NCBI RefSeq assembly: GCF_015905305.1
Contig: NZ_JADZLQ010000001.1
Location: forward strand, 248,001-312,000
Origin: Pinirhizobacter soli
GTDB lineage: Bacteria > Pseudomonadota > Gammaproteobacteria > Xanthomonadales > Rhodanobacteraceae
Length of the DNA: 64,000 nt
Direction: 5' to 3'
Part shown: piece by piece, positions 19,603 to 26,799 of the stretch
Layout: every line of letters begins with the position of its first letter
How positions within the stretch are numbered: position 1 is the stretch's first letter
The notes under the pieces: generated by a model
Told to the model about the DNA's origin: nothing
The model's database searches: none
Seen by the model: only the letters and a program-made list of their open reading frames with translations
Position numbers and translations under genes: made by a program

Positions 19603-20133
19603 ATGCGCCGCTTGTCAACATTTGCCACCCTCGCCACGTTGACCCTGGCATCGTCGGCATGGTGCGCTGATGCACCGTCCCTTGCTCCAGAACTTCAACC
19701 ACTTGGCATTACCGCAGGTACATGGCTGTACCACGGAGAAGATCTGGCCGTGGGCGATCAGAAAGGCGGCAAATGGACATGGCTGGAAGAGTGCACATGG
19801 GCGCCCAACAAGGCATTCATGGCGTGCAGCTTTACCATGAACAACCCCGGCAAAACAGTAAAGTCACACGCCGTCAGCACATATAACTACAGCGACAAAA
19901 GCTACTGGCACTATGAAATGTTTGACTCCGATGGAAGCGGTGCCGAACCCTTCATTGCACGCATGACCGTTGAAGGAAATACGTGGATTGCCTATGGTAA
20001 GTCGGACAATAAAACTTACCGTGTCACCTATCACTACAGCACGCCGACCAAGGCAACGGTCCGTGTCGAGGTATCCAGCGACAATGCGCATTGGACGGTG
20101 GTGGCGCAGGGGGAAGGTATCAAACAAGCGTGA
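19603..20133 (+). CDS. Small secreted protein, DUF1579-like
   Basis: A Sec signal peptide (MRRLSTFATLATLTLASSAWCA, cleavage near Cys/Ala-Asp) precedes a mature domain of about 150 residues rich in Trp and Tyr: GTWLYHGEDLAV, WTWLEECTWAPN, YWHYEMFDSDG. The pattern of short beta strands resembles the DUF1579/lipocalin-like proteins often annotated hypothetical. Two Cys (in EECTW and MACSF) could form a disulfide. ATG 19597 sits only one base from GAGAG, so ATG 19603 with seven-base spacing is the better start. It is transcribed divergently from the AraC gene. Its function is unknown. Confidence 0.8.
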   Translation: MRRLSTFATLATLTLASSAWCADAPSLAPELQPLGITAGTWLYHGEDLAVGDQKGGKWTWLEECTWAPNKAFMACSFTMNNPGKTVKSHAVSTYNYSDKSYWHYEMFDSDGSGAEPFIARMTVEGNTWIAYGKSDNKTYRVTYHYSTPTKATVRVEVSSDNAHWTVVAQGEGIKQA

Positions 20134-20160
20134 CGCCAGAAGGCGCCGCTTCGATATCGC

Positions 20161-20192
20161 AAGACAGGAAGACGACCGTCACTGCCTGTCTT
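20161..20192. terminator. Hairpin between convergent genes
   Basis: AAGACAGG (20161-20168) and CCTGTCTT (20185-20192) form an exact 8-base stem with a 16-base loop, in the 117 bases between the convergent secreted-protein and unknown genes. There is no clear T-tract, so it is only a plausible shared terminator. Confidence 0.4.
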
Positions 20193-20250
20193 CGTCGCGA
20201 TCGATCATCATCCATACCTTTGAGATTCTGCGCTTTAGCCATGTCGCGCC

Positions 20251-20778
20251 TCAATCCTGAGCGATCTCGAAATCTTTCGGCCGGTAGAATCCGTCCAGCA
20301 TGGGCGTAGTAGCACTCCCATAGCAACTACTCACCATAGTGGAAAACGTCAATACGTCTTCTGTTGGTAAGCCGAGCGGCATGACCATGCCACAACTTCT
20401 GTCCGGGATGGCGAGCTCAAAGCCGCCTGGAAAGCGGGCTTGCAATTCGGGTAGAAGCAAGAGCCGTGAAGATCCCAGTCCGTCCGCGTGCATCATGCAG
20501 AGAAGAATAGTCCGGTCACCGTCTTCTTTCGCATGTGTGGCGAGCAGATTCTGTGATTGCCGACGCAGGACGGTCATCGAGTGATGGTGCAAGTCGCCAT
20601 GCTCCGCTTCCAGTTCCTTGTGACGATCCTTGTTAACGTAAAGCATCGCGTCATCACTCGTGAGTTCAACCCACGTAACCGCCAGCTCTGGATGGTTCAG
20701 CAATAGGTGATTACCTGGCCATTTGCCAGAGGAAAAGTATGATCGCGGAACGATAATTGGAAATATAGGTGCGGTCAT
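20251..20778 (-). CDS. Uncharacterised 175-residue protein
   Basis: I do not recognise this protein firmly. It is cytoplasmic, with no signal or membrane segment. Visible blocks are GKWPGNHLLLNHPELAVTWV, LLLLPELQARFPGGFELAIP and a C-terminal YRPKDFEIAQD; the second block is reminiscent of DUF1444/YtpQ-type proteins, but that is weak. Its ATG immediately follows the stop of the upstream DUF4288 gene (TGAATG), so the two are translationally coupled. Base composition is lower than the surroundings (27 of 60 G+C in bases 20701-20760, versus 40 of 60 in bases 26881-26940), suggesting transfer. Such paired small proteins are common among immunity-type genes, but no toxin is visible here. Confidence 0.7.
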   Translation of the reverse strand: MTAPIFPIIVPRSYFSSGKWPGNHLLLNHPELAVTWVELTSDDAMLYVNKDRHKELEAEHGDLHHHSMTVLRRQSQNLLATHAKEDGDRTILLCMMHADGLGSSRLLLLPELQARFPGGFELAIPDRSCGMVMPLGLPTEDVLTFSTMVSSCYGSATTPMLDGFYRPKDFEIAQD

Positions 20779-21213
20779 TCAGTCCCACTGCTCCCGCTCG
20801 GCTCTGTCGCTTCGAAAGCGTTCCCGAATTTTCTCCAGAGACACCGATTGACCTCGGAGCTCGCTCAGCTTGACCGAGTCATGCTTCTCCCACATGATTT
20901 CGGAGCCGTCCTCCAGTGCTTCGTAAATGGGCAAGAGACTAGTAATGCCTTCGAAGATCCATTGGACGGGCACGCCTTCCGAGCCACCCTGGTAAGGCTC
21001 GGTTTGCTGCAGCCCTACAGCCTCCACCTTTTGAAATGCCTCTTCCAGATCTTCAGCCCGAACAATCACTGTATTTTCCCAAACCAAGAAGCTGGCCTCA
21101 AGGTCGTCGTTTCCTGCCTCATTGAGCTCGATAAAGCGCAATTGATACGAGCCTACGTACCATCCTACGGGCGAGATTTCGCTGGAAAACTGCTGGTCGC
21201 TGTCATTGCCCAT
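20779..21213 (-). CDS. DUF4288-family protein
   Basis: The sequence GWYVGSYQLRFIELNE, followed by WENTVIVRAEDLEEAFQKVE and VPVQWIFEGITSLLPIYEAL, fits the DUF4288 family. Its members are small cytoplasmic proteins of unknown role found in variable, immunity-like gene islands. The frame extends to a GTG at 21222, but AGGGGA lies nine bases before ATG 21213, which I take as the start. It is the first gene of a two-gene unit with the 175-residue protein. A 15-base-pair inverted repeat lies 31 bases upstream. Composition is lower in GC than neighbouring genes. Confidence 0.8.
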   Translation of the reverse strand: MGNDSDQQFSSEISPVGWYVGSYQLRFIELNEAGNDDLEASFLVWENTVIVRAEDLEEAFQKVEAVGLQQTEPYQGGSEGVPVQWIFEGITSLLPIYEALEDGSEIMWEKHDSVKLSELRGQSVSLEKIRERFRSDRAEREQWD

Positions 21214-21243
21214 CCAAGCCACTCCCCTGTTCCTTGATTGTCC

Positions 21244-21285
21244 CCATCAGAGCTGGACGCTCCGGCAGAGGTCCAGCTCTGATGG
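21244..21285. repeat. Perfect 15-bp inverted repeat
   Basis: CCATCAGAGCTGGAC (21244-21258) and GTCCAGCTCTGATGG (21271-21285) are exact reverse complements separated by 12 bases. The element lies between the DUF4288 start and the AhpD-like gene and has no T-tract on either side. It may be a terminator, a boundary of the low-GC block or a protein-binding palindrome. Confidence 0.75.
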
Positions 21286-21378
21286 AACGACATGCCCATC
21301 GATCATAGCTCGCTCCGCGGCGCGATCCACTCCTCGATAAATCACAGACATGTCAAATATCCGCACAAGAAGAAGTTA

Positions 21379-21403
21379 GGCTCGGCAACACTGCCGCCGA
21401 GCC
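21379..21403 (-). terminator. Probable terminator of the AhpD-like gene
   Basis: GGCTCGGC (21379-21386) and GCCGAGCC (21396-21403) make an 8-bp GC-rich stem with a 9-base loop. On the minus strand it is followed by the T-rich TAACTTCTTCTTG. It lies 60 bases downstream of the AhpD-like stop codon. The rest of 21286-21462 shows nothing else. Confidence 0.55.
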
Positions 21404-21462
21404 AACCGGCCGATCAGGCGAGCTTCGTCAGATGACCAAGGCCAAGACCTTGTCGGTTCTCC

Positions 21463-22020
21463 TTAATTACCGGCCGCGGCAAACGGCGCAACGACGGGAA
21501 AATCAACTTCCGTGCCCATCGCTTCGTTGAGATAGTTCGTCCAGGTGTTCAGTGCCACGTGCTGGACGATTTCGACAATCTGCGCGTCTGAATAACCCGC
21601 CGCCCGCACCTTCTCCACGGCATCGGCGCCAACATGCCCACGCTCACGCGCCACCTGAGCGGCAAAGGCCACTGCGGCATCGGCCTTGTTGTCGGTGGAC
21701 GTCCCACGGCGGTTCGCTTCCATTTCGGCCTCGGTAAGCTTGGCCACGTGCTTACCCAGGTAGGTATGCGCCGACAGGCAATAGGTACACGCATTGACTT
21801 CGGCGATCGCCAGCGCGATGCGCTCACGTGTAGCCGCGGGCAAAGTGCCCTTGGCCAGGGCTCCGGACATCCCGAGGTAGCCTTCAAGCGCAGCCGGGCT
21901 GGTGGCGATCAGCCGGAACAGATTCGGGACGACGCCCAGTTGCTTCTTGACCGCTTCCAGCATCGGACGGGAGGCCTCTGGGGCATCTGCGATGCTTGCG
22001 GGCGTGGGAATGCGGGACAT
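21463..22020 (-). CDS. AhpD-like carboxymuconolactone decarboxylase-family peroxidase
   Basis: The 185-residue product has the CMD/AhpD core with the CxxC motif and following His in NACTYCLSAHTYLGKHVA, the redox pair of peroxidase-related enzymes in this family. The N-terminal half (PEASRPMLEAVKKQLGVVPNLFRLIATSP) matches the same group. These proteins reduce peroxides using a thiol partner. The frame is open to 22134, but CTGGAG six bases before ATG 22020 and the family start support the shorter form. It is divergent from a LysR gene 116 bases away, whose product probably controls it; a T-N11-A palindrome lies between them. Confidence 0.9.
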   Translation of the reverse strand: MSRIPTPASIADAPEASRPMLEAVKKQLGVVPNLFRLIATSPAALEGYLGMSGALAKGTLPAATRERIALAIAEVNACTYCLSAHTYLGKHVAKLTEAEMEANRRGTSTDNKADAAVAFAAQVARERGHVGADAVEKVRAAGYSDAQIVEIVQHVALNTWTNYLNEAMGTEVDFPVVAPFAAAGN

Positions 22021-22115
22021 GACGAACTCCAGGGAAATGCCGGTCTTGGCCGGCGATGGGTGAACATTAGAGCCTTCCACTTCTGTCAAATAGATGGTCA
22101 AATCAAGAACCAATC

Positions 22116-22130
22116 TTCCATTTTCTGGAA
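22116..22130. promoter_or_regulatory. LysR-type operator candidate
   Basis: TTCCA-TTTTC-TGGAA is a 15-base interrupted palindrome with a T-N11-A core, placed in the divergent region six bases before the LysR start. This is typical of an autoregulatory LTTR site. Confidence 0.45.
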
Positions 22131-22136
22131 TCATTG

Positions 22137-23042
22137 ATGGACCGTCTGGAAGCCATGCGCGTACTGGTAGCGATCGTCGATGGCGGCAGCCTGAGCGCCG
22201 CTGCCCGTCGGCTTTCGATGCCGTTGGCCACCGTCAGCCGGAAGGTGTCGGACCTGGAAGCGGCTTTGGGTTCCCAACTCCTCGTGCGATCGCCGCGGCG
22301 GCTGGCGCTGACCGACGCCGGCAGCGCCTACGTCGACGCTTGCCGACGCATCCTGGAGGAAGTGGAAGCTGCCGAGCGCCTGGCCAGCGGCGAGTATGTC
22401 GAGCCCAAGGGCGAGTTGGTGGTCACTGCCCCCATCGTGTTTGGCCGCATGCACCTCTTGCCCGCCATCACGGCATTTCTCTCGGCCTATCCCAACATCA
22501 CGGTCCAGCTGTTGCTGGGGGATCGCTGGATGAATCTGGTGGAGCAACACATTGATGTTGCGCTACGCATTGGCACGCTTCCCGACAGCTCGCTGGTAGC
22601 CCGATGCATTGGGGAAACACGTATCGTCAGCTGCGCCAGCCCACGTTACCTGGAAGTTCGCGGCCGGCCTCAAAAGCCAGGGGATCTTGTGTCCCATGAC
22701 TGCGTCCTGTTTGACGGGTTGCCCGGTGGCGAGCAGTGGGGGTTTGCCCAGGGAAAACATCCAGTAGAGGTTCCCGTGCGGTCACGTTTGACGGTGACCA
22801 CAGCGGAAGCGGCGATTGATGCGGCAGTAGCGGGCCTGGGGATCACGCGTGTCGTGGCTTACCAAGTGGCCTCATTGCTGCAGGAAGGAACCCTGGAAAA
22901 GGTGCTTGTGCCATTCGAGCTCCCTTCCTTCCCGATCAACCTTGTATTCCCTGCGCACGGAAAGCTGCCGGTCAAGGTGAGGGCCTTCATCGACTTCGTT
23001 CTACCCTTGCTTCAGATGGCGATTGGCCAGAATCGTCCATAG
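22137..23042 (+). CDS. LysR-family transcriptional regulator
   Basis: The N-terminal winged helix-turn-helix is MDRLEAMRVLVAIVDGG, then SLSAAARRLSMPLATVSRKV. The C-terminal periplasmic-binding-like effector domain (GELVVTAPIVFGRMHLLPAI) is of the type seen in the CrgA/DmlR-like group. Length (301 residues) is normal. A TTG at 22134 precedes ATG 22137; the ATG is taken. It is divergent from the AhpD-like gene, the likely target. It ends two bases from the end of the convergent AraC gene. Confidence 0.93.
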   Translation: MDRLEAMRVLVAIVDGGSLSAAARRLSMPLATVSRKVSDLEAALGSQLLVRSPRRLALTDAGSAYVDACRRILEEVEAAERLASGEYVEPKGELVVTAPIVFGRMHLLPAITAFLSAYPNITVQLLLGDRWMNLVEQHIDVALRIGTLPDSSLVARCIGETRIVSCASPRYLEVRGRPQKPGDLVSHDCVLFDGLPGGEQWGFAQGKHPVEVPVRSRLTVTTAEAAIDAAVAGLGITRVVAYQVASLLQEGTLEKVLVPFELPSFPINLVFPAHGKLPVKVRAFIDFVLPLLQMAIGQNRP

Positions 23043-23044
23043 GG

Positions 23045-23962
23045 TCAGCTGGATGCTTCCCCACGCCGATATGCGCCCGGTGGAGCGCCCACGGCTTTCT
23101 TGAAGGCCTTGCTAAACGCCGGCTCTGATTCGTAGCCAATCATGGCAGCGATTTCGCCCAACGATTTGTCGCTCTGCCGCAACAGGCAGCCGGCCCGAAA
23201 CATACGCCAGCGCGTGAGATATTCCATCGGGGATTCACCGACACGGTCCCTGAAATGCGCGGCGAAACTCGAGCGCGATTGCCCGGCCGCCGCCGCCAGC
23301 GCCTGCACTGTCCACGTCCGTGCCGGGTCACCGTGGATCGCCCGCAGCGCCGGGGCCAGTTTTCGGTCGGACAGGGCGGCCAGCCATCCGGCAGCGCCCT
23401 GCCCTTGCAGCGAGGCGACATAGGCCCTGACGGCCTGCACGAAAATGATATCGGCAAGCCGGCTGATCACGATGCCGGACCCGAGGTTTTTCTCGGCGGT
23501 TTCCATCGCGAACAGTTGCAGCGCCGCTTGCAGCAAGTGCGTGCGGTCCTGATCCATGCGCACATGCAGAACGGGCGGCAATGCTTCGATGAGGGGTTGC
23601 GCGCTTAATCGATCGAAAGCGAACCAGCCATTGATGATGGTGGTTCGGGCGCCATCTGCGCCAAATTCCACCACGCCGCCGATGTTTTCCTTGACCACAT
23701 CCACGCAGTTTTGCGTTGACGAATGCATTTCATCGCGCAGGACATAGGACAGTCCGCTTGCCAGCAGGAAGCAATCGCCCGTGGCCAGGGCAATGGGCGT
23801 GGAGCCCTCTACGCTCAACCAGCCACCGCCCCGCACCACCAAGCCGAAACGCGCCTGCACGCCGGCGGCGAAACTCAAACCCCATGGGGCGCCCGCTTCC
23901 AGGCGGGCATAGACCGCGCTCTGCACGCGCATCGTGGCGAAAATCTCATCAAGCGGATCCAT
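23045..23962 (-). CDS. AraC-family regulator with cupin sensor domain
   Basis: The N-terminal about 180 residues form a cupin-type ligand-binding domain (GLVVRGGGWLSVEG, LATGDCFLLASGLSYVLRD). The C-terminal end is an AraC DNA-binding domain, WTVQALAAAAGQSRSSFAAHF followed by IAAMIGYESEPAFSKAFKKAV. The protein resembles the group that controls neighbouring oxidoreductase genes. It is divergent from the quinone-reductase-like gene, with 116 bases between them containing a 12-base palindrome. The inducer is unknown. Confidence 0.92.
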   Translation of the reverse strand: MDPLDEIFATMRVQSAVYARLEAGAPWGLSFAAGVQARFGLVVRGGGWLSVEGSTPIALATGDCFLLASGLSYVLRDEMHSSTQNCVDVVKENIGGVVEFGADGARTTIINGWFAFDRLSAQPLIEALPPVLHVRMDQDRTHLLQAALQLFAMETAEKNLGSGIVISRLADIIFVQAVRAYVASLQGQGAAGWLAALSDRKLAPALRAIHGDPARTWTVQALAAAAGQSRSSFAAHFRDRVGESPMEYLTRWRMFRAGCLLRQSDKSLGEIAAMIGYESEPAFSKAFKKAVGAPPGAYRRGEASS

Positions 23963-24006
23963 GGGTTATCCGATATGGACGATTGGACAATAAATGCAGA
24001 GCTTCA

Positions 24007-24018
24007 AGCATTAATGCT
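24007..24018. promoter_or_regulatory. 12-base palindrome in divergent promoter
   Basis: AGCATTAATGCT is a perfect palindrome midway between the AraC gene and the quinone-reductase-like gene. It is a candidate operator for the shared promoter region. Confidence 0.35.
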
Positions 24019-24078
24019 CCTACATTCTTACCTTACATTGGCGCGCTGTCCAGCCAACTATCGACACAGGAAACTCCT

Positions 24079-25125
24079 ATGTTCCCGCACCAGAAACCCC
24101 GTATGCGCGCTTATCGCCTGAATGCGTTCGGCGGCATGGAAGGTCTCAGCCTCGGCGAACGCGACTTGCCTGGGCTTGGCCGCCACGACATCCGGGTTCG
24201 GGTGCGGGCGGCATCGTTGAACTACCGGGACGTGATGATCCTTGAAGGCCGCTACGCCTTTGCCGCGCCAGCGGGTATCACCCCACTTAGCGACGGAGCG
24301 GGCGAAGTGATCGCGGTGGGCGCCGGGGTGACGCGTTTCGCCCCGGGCGACCGCGTTGCCGGTGTCTATTTCCAGCGTTGGATCGATGGCCGCCTGACGC
24401 CTGAGCTGGCGCGCGAGCAATTCGGCTGTACTCATGAGGGCATGCTCGCTGAATATGCGGTGGCCGACGAATCATCGTGGGTAACACTGCCCCGCCATCT
24501 TTCGTTCGAAGAGGGTGCAACGTTGCCATGCGCCGCGCTCACGGCTTGGTCGGCGCTGACGGGGGGAGCTCGCCCGGTGCTGGCCGGCGAGACGGTCCTG
24601 GTGCTGGGTACTGGCGGCGTAGCGTTATTCGGCTTGCAGTTTGCCAAGCTGTTCGGCGCCCGCGTTATCGCCGTGACCTCGCGCATCGAGCGCGGCGAAC
24701 AACTGCGCGCGCTTGGTGCCTATACGGTGATCGATTCGAAAGCCACGCCGGATTGGGATGTCGCCGTACGTGCAGCCACCGAAGGCCGAGGCGTCGACCA
24801 CGTACTTGAATCCATCGGCCCGGATACGCTGGAACGCTCGATCAAATCCGCCGCCTTCGACGCGCAGCTGGCGCTGGTCGGCGCATTCAGCAGTCCCGGC
24901 ATCACGCTGGACCCTCGCCTCTTCGGCGGGCGGTTGATTTCGATCCACCGCGTAGCCGTTGGCAGCCGGGCCGGCTTTGAGGCAATGAATCGCGCCATCA
25001 CCCACCATCGCCTACAACCGGTGATCGACCGCGTATTCGATTTCGACGATGCGAAGCAGGCATATGTGTATTTTCAGGCCAGCCACCATATGGGCAAGGT
25101 CGTGATTGCGGGGGCGAGCTCATGA
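24079..25125 (+). CDS. Zinc-independent MDR-family NAD(P)H:quinone oxidoreductase-like protein
   Basis: The 348-residue protein has the GroES-like N-terminal domain (SLNYRDVMILEGRY) and a Rossmann segment VLVLGTGGVALFGLQFAKLF. The Cys/His ligands of zinc alcohol dehydrogenases are missing, so it falls with quinone-oxidoreductase/enoyl-reductase-like NADP enzymes. Start ATG 24079 has ACAGGAAA seven bases upstream. It is divergent from the cupin-AraC gene, its probable activator. Its stop overlaps the start of an NTF2-like remnant by ATGA, suggesting that the two were once a coupled pair. The substrate is not predictable. Confidence 0.9.
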   Translation: MFPHQKPRMRAYRLNAFGGMEGLSLGERDLPGLGRHDIRVRVRAASLNYRDVMILEGRYAFAAPAGITPLSDGAGEVIAVGAGVTRFAPGDRVAGVYFQRWIDGRLTPELAREQFGCTHEGMLAEYAVADESSWVTLPRHLSFEEGATLPCAALTAWSALTGGARPVLAGETVLVLGTGGVALFGLQFAKLFGARVIAVTSRIERGEQLRALGAYTVIDSKATPDWDVAVRAATEGRGVDHVLESIGPDTLERSIKSAAFDAQLALVGAFSSPGITLDPRLFGGRLISIHRVAVGSRAGFEAMNRAITHHRLQPVIDRVFDFDDAKQAYVYFQASHHMGKVVIAGASS

Positions 25126-25267
25126 GCGCATTAACAGCACTCGCTGAAAGCTACGTCGCCCTCTACACAACACCGGCGCGTTGCCCTGGCAACGCTTTGG
25201 GCCGAAGACGCGATTGGACGACGCCGGGCGTATTCGACTCGACTATCAGTTCCTTGAATCGAACTGA
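25122..25267 (+). pseudogene. Remnant of an NTF2/SnoaL-like gene with internal deletion
   Basis: Three short stretches of an NTF2-like protein remain in different frames. The N-terminus is MSALTALAESYVALYT from ATG 25122. RRVALATLWAEDAI follows in the +1 frame (about 25173-25214). A C-terminal LDDAGRIRLDYQFLESN ends at the stop 25265-25267. About 70-80 central residues of a normal 120-130 residue NTF2-like protein are missing, and frameshifts separate the pieces. It was translationally coupled to the upstream reductase (ATGA). The remaining 116 bases to the sigma gene show no other gene. Confidence 0.7.
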
Positions 25268-25383
25268 CGGGCAGTCGCTCATCGACCCACGACGACGCTC
25301 CGTAGACCTTCCCCTGTTATCTTGGCCAGGTAAACCGATGGAAACGCCCGTCGGACCACTCACAACCAGGGGACGGTCTGCCC

Positions 25384-25944
25384 ATGAGTGTCACCAGCCC
25401 CGCCGAGCGCGACGAGCTGAACCGGTTGCTGCAGCAGGCCGGCCGCAACGACCAGAAGGCGTTTGCCGAACTCTACAAACGCACCTCTTCCAAGCTGTTC
25501 GGTGTGTGCCTGCGCATGCTGCACGACCGCGGCGAGGCGGAAGAAGTGCTGCAGGAAACCTACACCACGGTGTGGCGGCGGGCCGCCAGTTTCGACTCGG
25601 CCAAGGCCAGTGCGATCACCTGGCTGGTTACGCTTTCACGCAACAAGGCGATCGACCGGCTGCGCCAGCATCGCGAGGAATTGCTCGATGATCCCTCGAA
25701 ACTGAACGAAACCGTCGATGACCAGCCCACCCCGGCGGCCGGGGCTGAAACCAGCCAGGAATACCAGCGGCTCCAGCAATGCCTGGAGGAACTGGAGCCC
25801 CAACAGCAAAGTTCGGTGCGTGAAGCCTTCTTCACCGGAGCTACGTATAACGAATTGGCGGCACGCTGCAAGGTGCCGCTGGGAACCATGAAAAGCTGGA
25901 TCCGCCGCAGCCTGATGCAACTTCGCACGTGCCTGGACCCATGA
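25384..25944 (+). CDS. sigK: ECF RNA polymerase sigma factor, SigK type
   Basis: The 186-residue protein has region 2 (AFAELYKRTSSKLFGVCLRM, EAEEVLQETYTTVWRRA) and region 4 (EAFFTGATYNELAARCKVPL, GTMKSWIRRSLMQLR). It is of the SigK/RpoE-like ECF group that pairs with RskA anti-sigma factors. AGGGGA lies 10 bases before the ATG. The anti-sigma gene overlaps its stop (ATGA), and a lipid-modification operon follows on the same strand; in Rhodobacter and others, comparable ECF systems control CFA-type and furan-fatty-acid genes under singlet oxygen or peroxide stress. It likely activates its own operon; I could not define its promoter with confidence. Confidence 0.93.
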   Translation: MSVTSPAERDELNRLLQQAGRNDQKAFAELYKRTSSKLFGVCLRMLHDRGEAEEVLQETYTTVWRRAASFDSAKASAITWLVTLSRNKAIDRLRQHREELLDDPSKLNETVDDQPTPAAGAETSQEYQRLQQCLEELEPQQQSSVREAFFTGATYNELAARCKVPLGTMKSWIRRSLMQLRTCLDP

Positions 25945-26720
25945 ATACGCCCTTCGAAGACGGCAACAACCTGCGTTACGCCGAGTACGTGCTGGGCGTG
26001 CTCGATGCCGACACGCGTGCCGAAGTGGCGCGTGAAGTGGCAGGTTCCGACGAAGCGGCTACCGCGGTTGCCCTGTGGCAGCGCCGGTTGATACCGCTGG
26101 CCGACACGATCGGCGAGGTTGCGCCGGCGCCCTATGTGTGGGCGCGAATCCAGGACGCCCTGCAACTGGAGGCGCCGGCCAGGGTCACGCCACGCAAGGG
26201 CCTGTGGGACAGCCTGGAACTGTGGCGCTGGCTTGGTATCGGCGCCACTGCGCTGGCTGCCGCCCTGCTTGTGGTGGTGTCGCTGCCTCGGCCGACGCCC
26301 GCGCCTGCGGTGGTCAATGCCGGCTACATGGCTTCGACCATCCAGCAGGACAACGGCTCGGCCGGCTGGACTGCCACGATGGACCTGGAGCACGCCCGGA
26401 TGGTGGTGGTGCCGGCAACGCCGGTGTCCTTCGAGCAGGGCCGCGCGCCCGAGCTTTGGCTTATTCCCGCCGGAGGCAAACCGATCTCGGTGGGCATGAT
26501 CGACCGCGACAAGCCCACCACGCTGGCGCTTGATCCGGCACTGCTGGCGCAGCTTGGCCCCACGGCCGTGCTTGCCGTGTCGGTCGAGCCGATCGGCGGC
26601 TCGCCGACCGGTCAACCCACAGGTGCCGTGATCGGCAAGGGTGCGATTGGCGCCGCGCCCAATGCCGGCGGCAGGGTGGCCCTGACCGGCCACGGCCAGG
26701 CGGATCGCACCCGGGTTTAA
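25941..26720 (+). CDS. rskA: RskA-like membrane anti-sigma factor
   Basis: The cytoplasmic N-terminal sigma-binding part starts NTPFEDGNNLRYAEYVLGVL. One transmembrane segment (WLGIGATALAAALLVVVSLP, about residues 96-115) follows, then a periplasmic RskA domain (PVSFEQGRAPELWLIPAGG, TLALDPALLAQLGPTAVLAV). No HxxxCxxC zinc motif is seen, so it is not a ChrR/ZAS-type factor. Sensing probably goes through the periplasmic domain and proteolysis. ATG 25941 overlaps the sigma stop, ensuring stoichiometric translation. Length is normal for the family. Confidence 0.93.
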   Translation: MNTPFEDGNNLRYAEYVLGVLDADTRAEVAREVAGSDEAATAVALWQRRLIPLADTIGEVAPAPYVWARIQDALQLEAPARVTPRKGLWDSLELWRWLGIGATALAAALLVVVSLPRPTPAPAVVNAGYMASTIQQDNGSAGWTATMDLEHARMVVVPATPVSFEQGRAPELWLIPAGGKPISVGMIDRDKPTTLALDPALLAQLGPTAVLAVSVEPIGGSPTGQPTGAVIGKGAIGAAPNAGGRVALTGHGQADRTRV

Positions 26721-26728
26721 TCCACTGC

Positions 26729-26751
26729 GCCCGGATGCCATGCATCCGGGC
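26729..26751. promoter_or_regulatory. 10-bp hairpin between anti-sigma and desaturase genes
   Basis: GCCCGGATGC (26729-26738) and GCATCCGGGC (26742-26751) are exact complements with a 3-base loop. There is no T-tract. It begins eight bases after the rskA stop and may be a partial terminator or mRNA stabiliser separating regulatory from lipid genes. Confidence 0.5.
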
Positions 26752-26763
26752 CGCCACTTGGAC

Positions 26764-26794
26764 CGTATCTGTCTATGACACGCAGACAGGTACG
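26764..26794 (+). promoter_or_regulatory. Hairpin that would sequester the desaturase ribosome-binding site
   Basis: CGTATCTGTC (26764-26773) pairs with GACAGGTACG (26785-26794) over ten positions, with one G-U, around an 11-base loop. The 3' arm contains the only plausible Shine-Dalgarno (CAGG, nine bases before ATG 26800). Opening of the stem would be needed for efficient initiation. Confidence 0.5.
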
Positions 26795-26799
26795 TTTCC

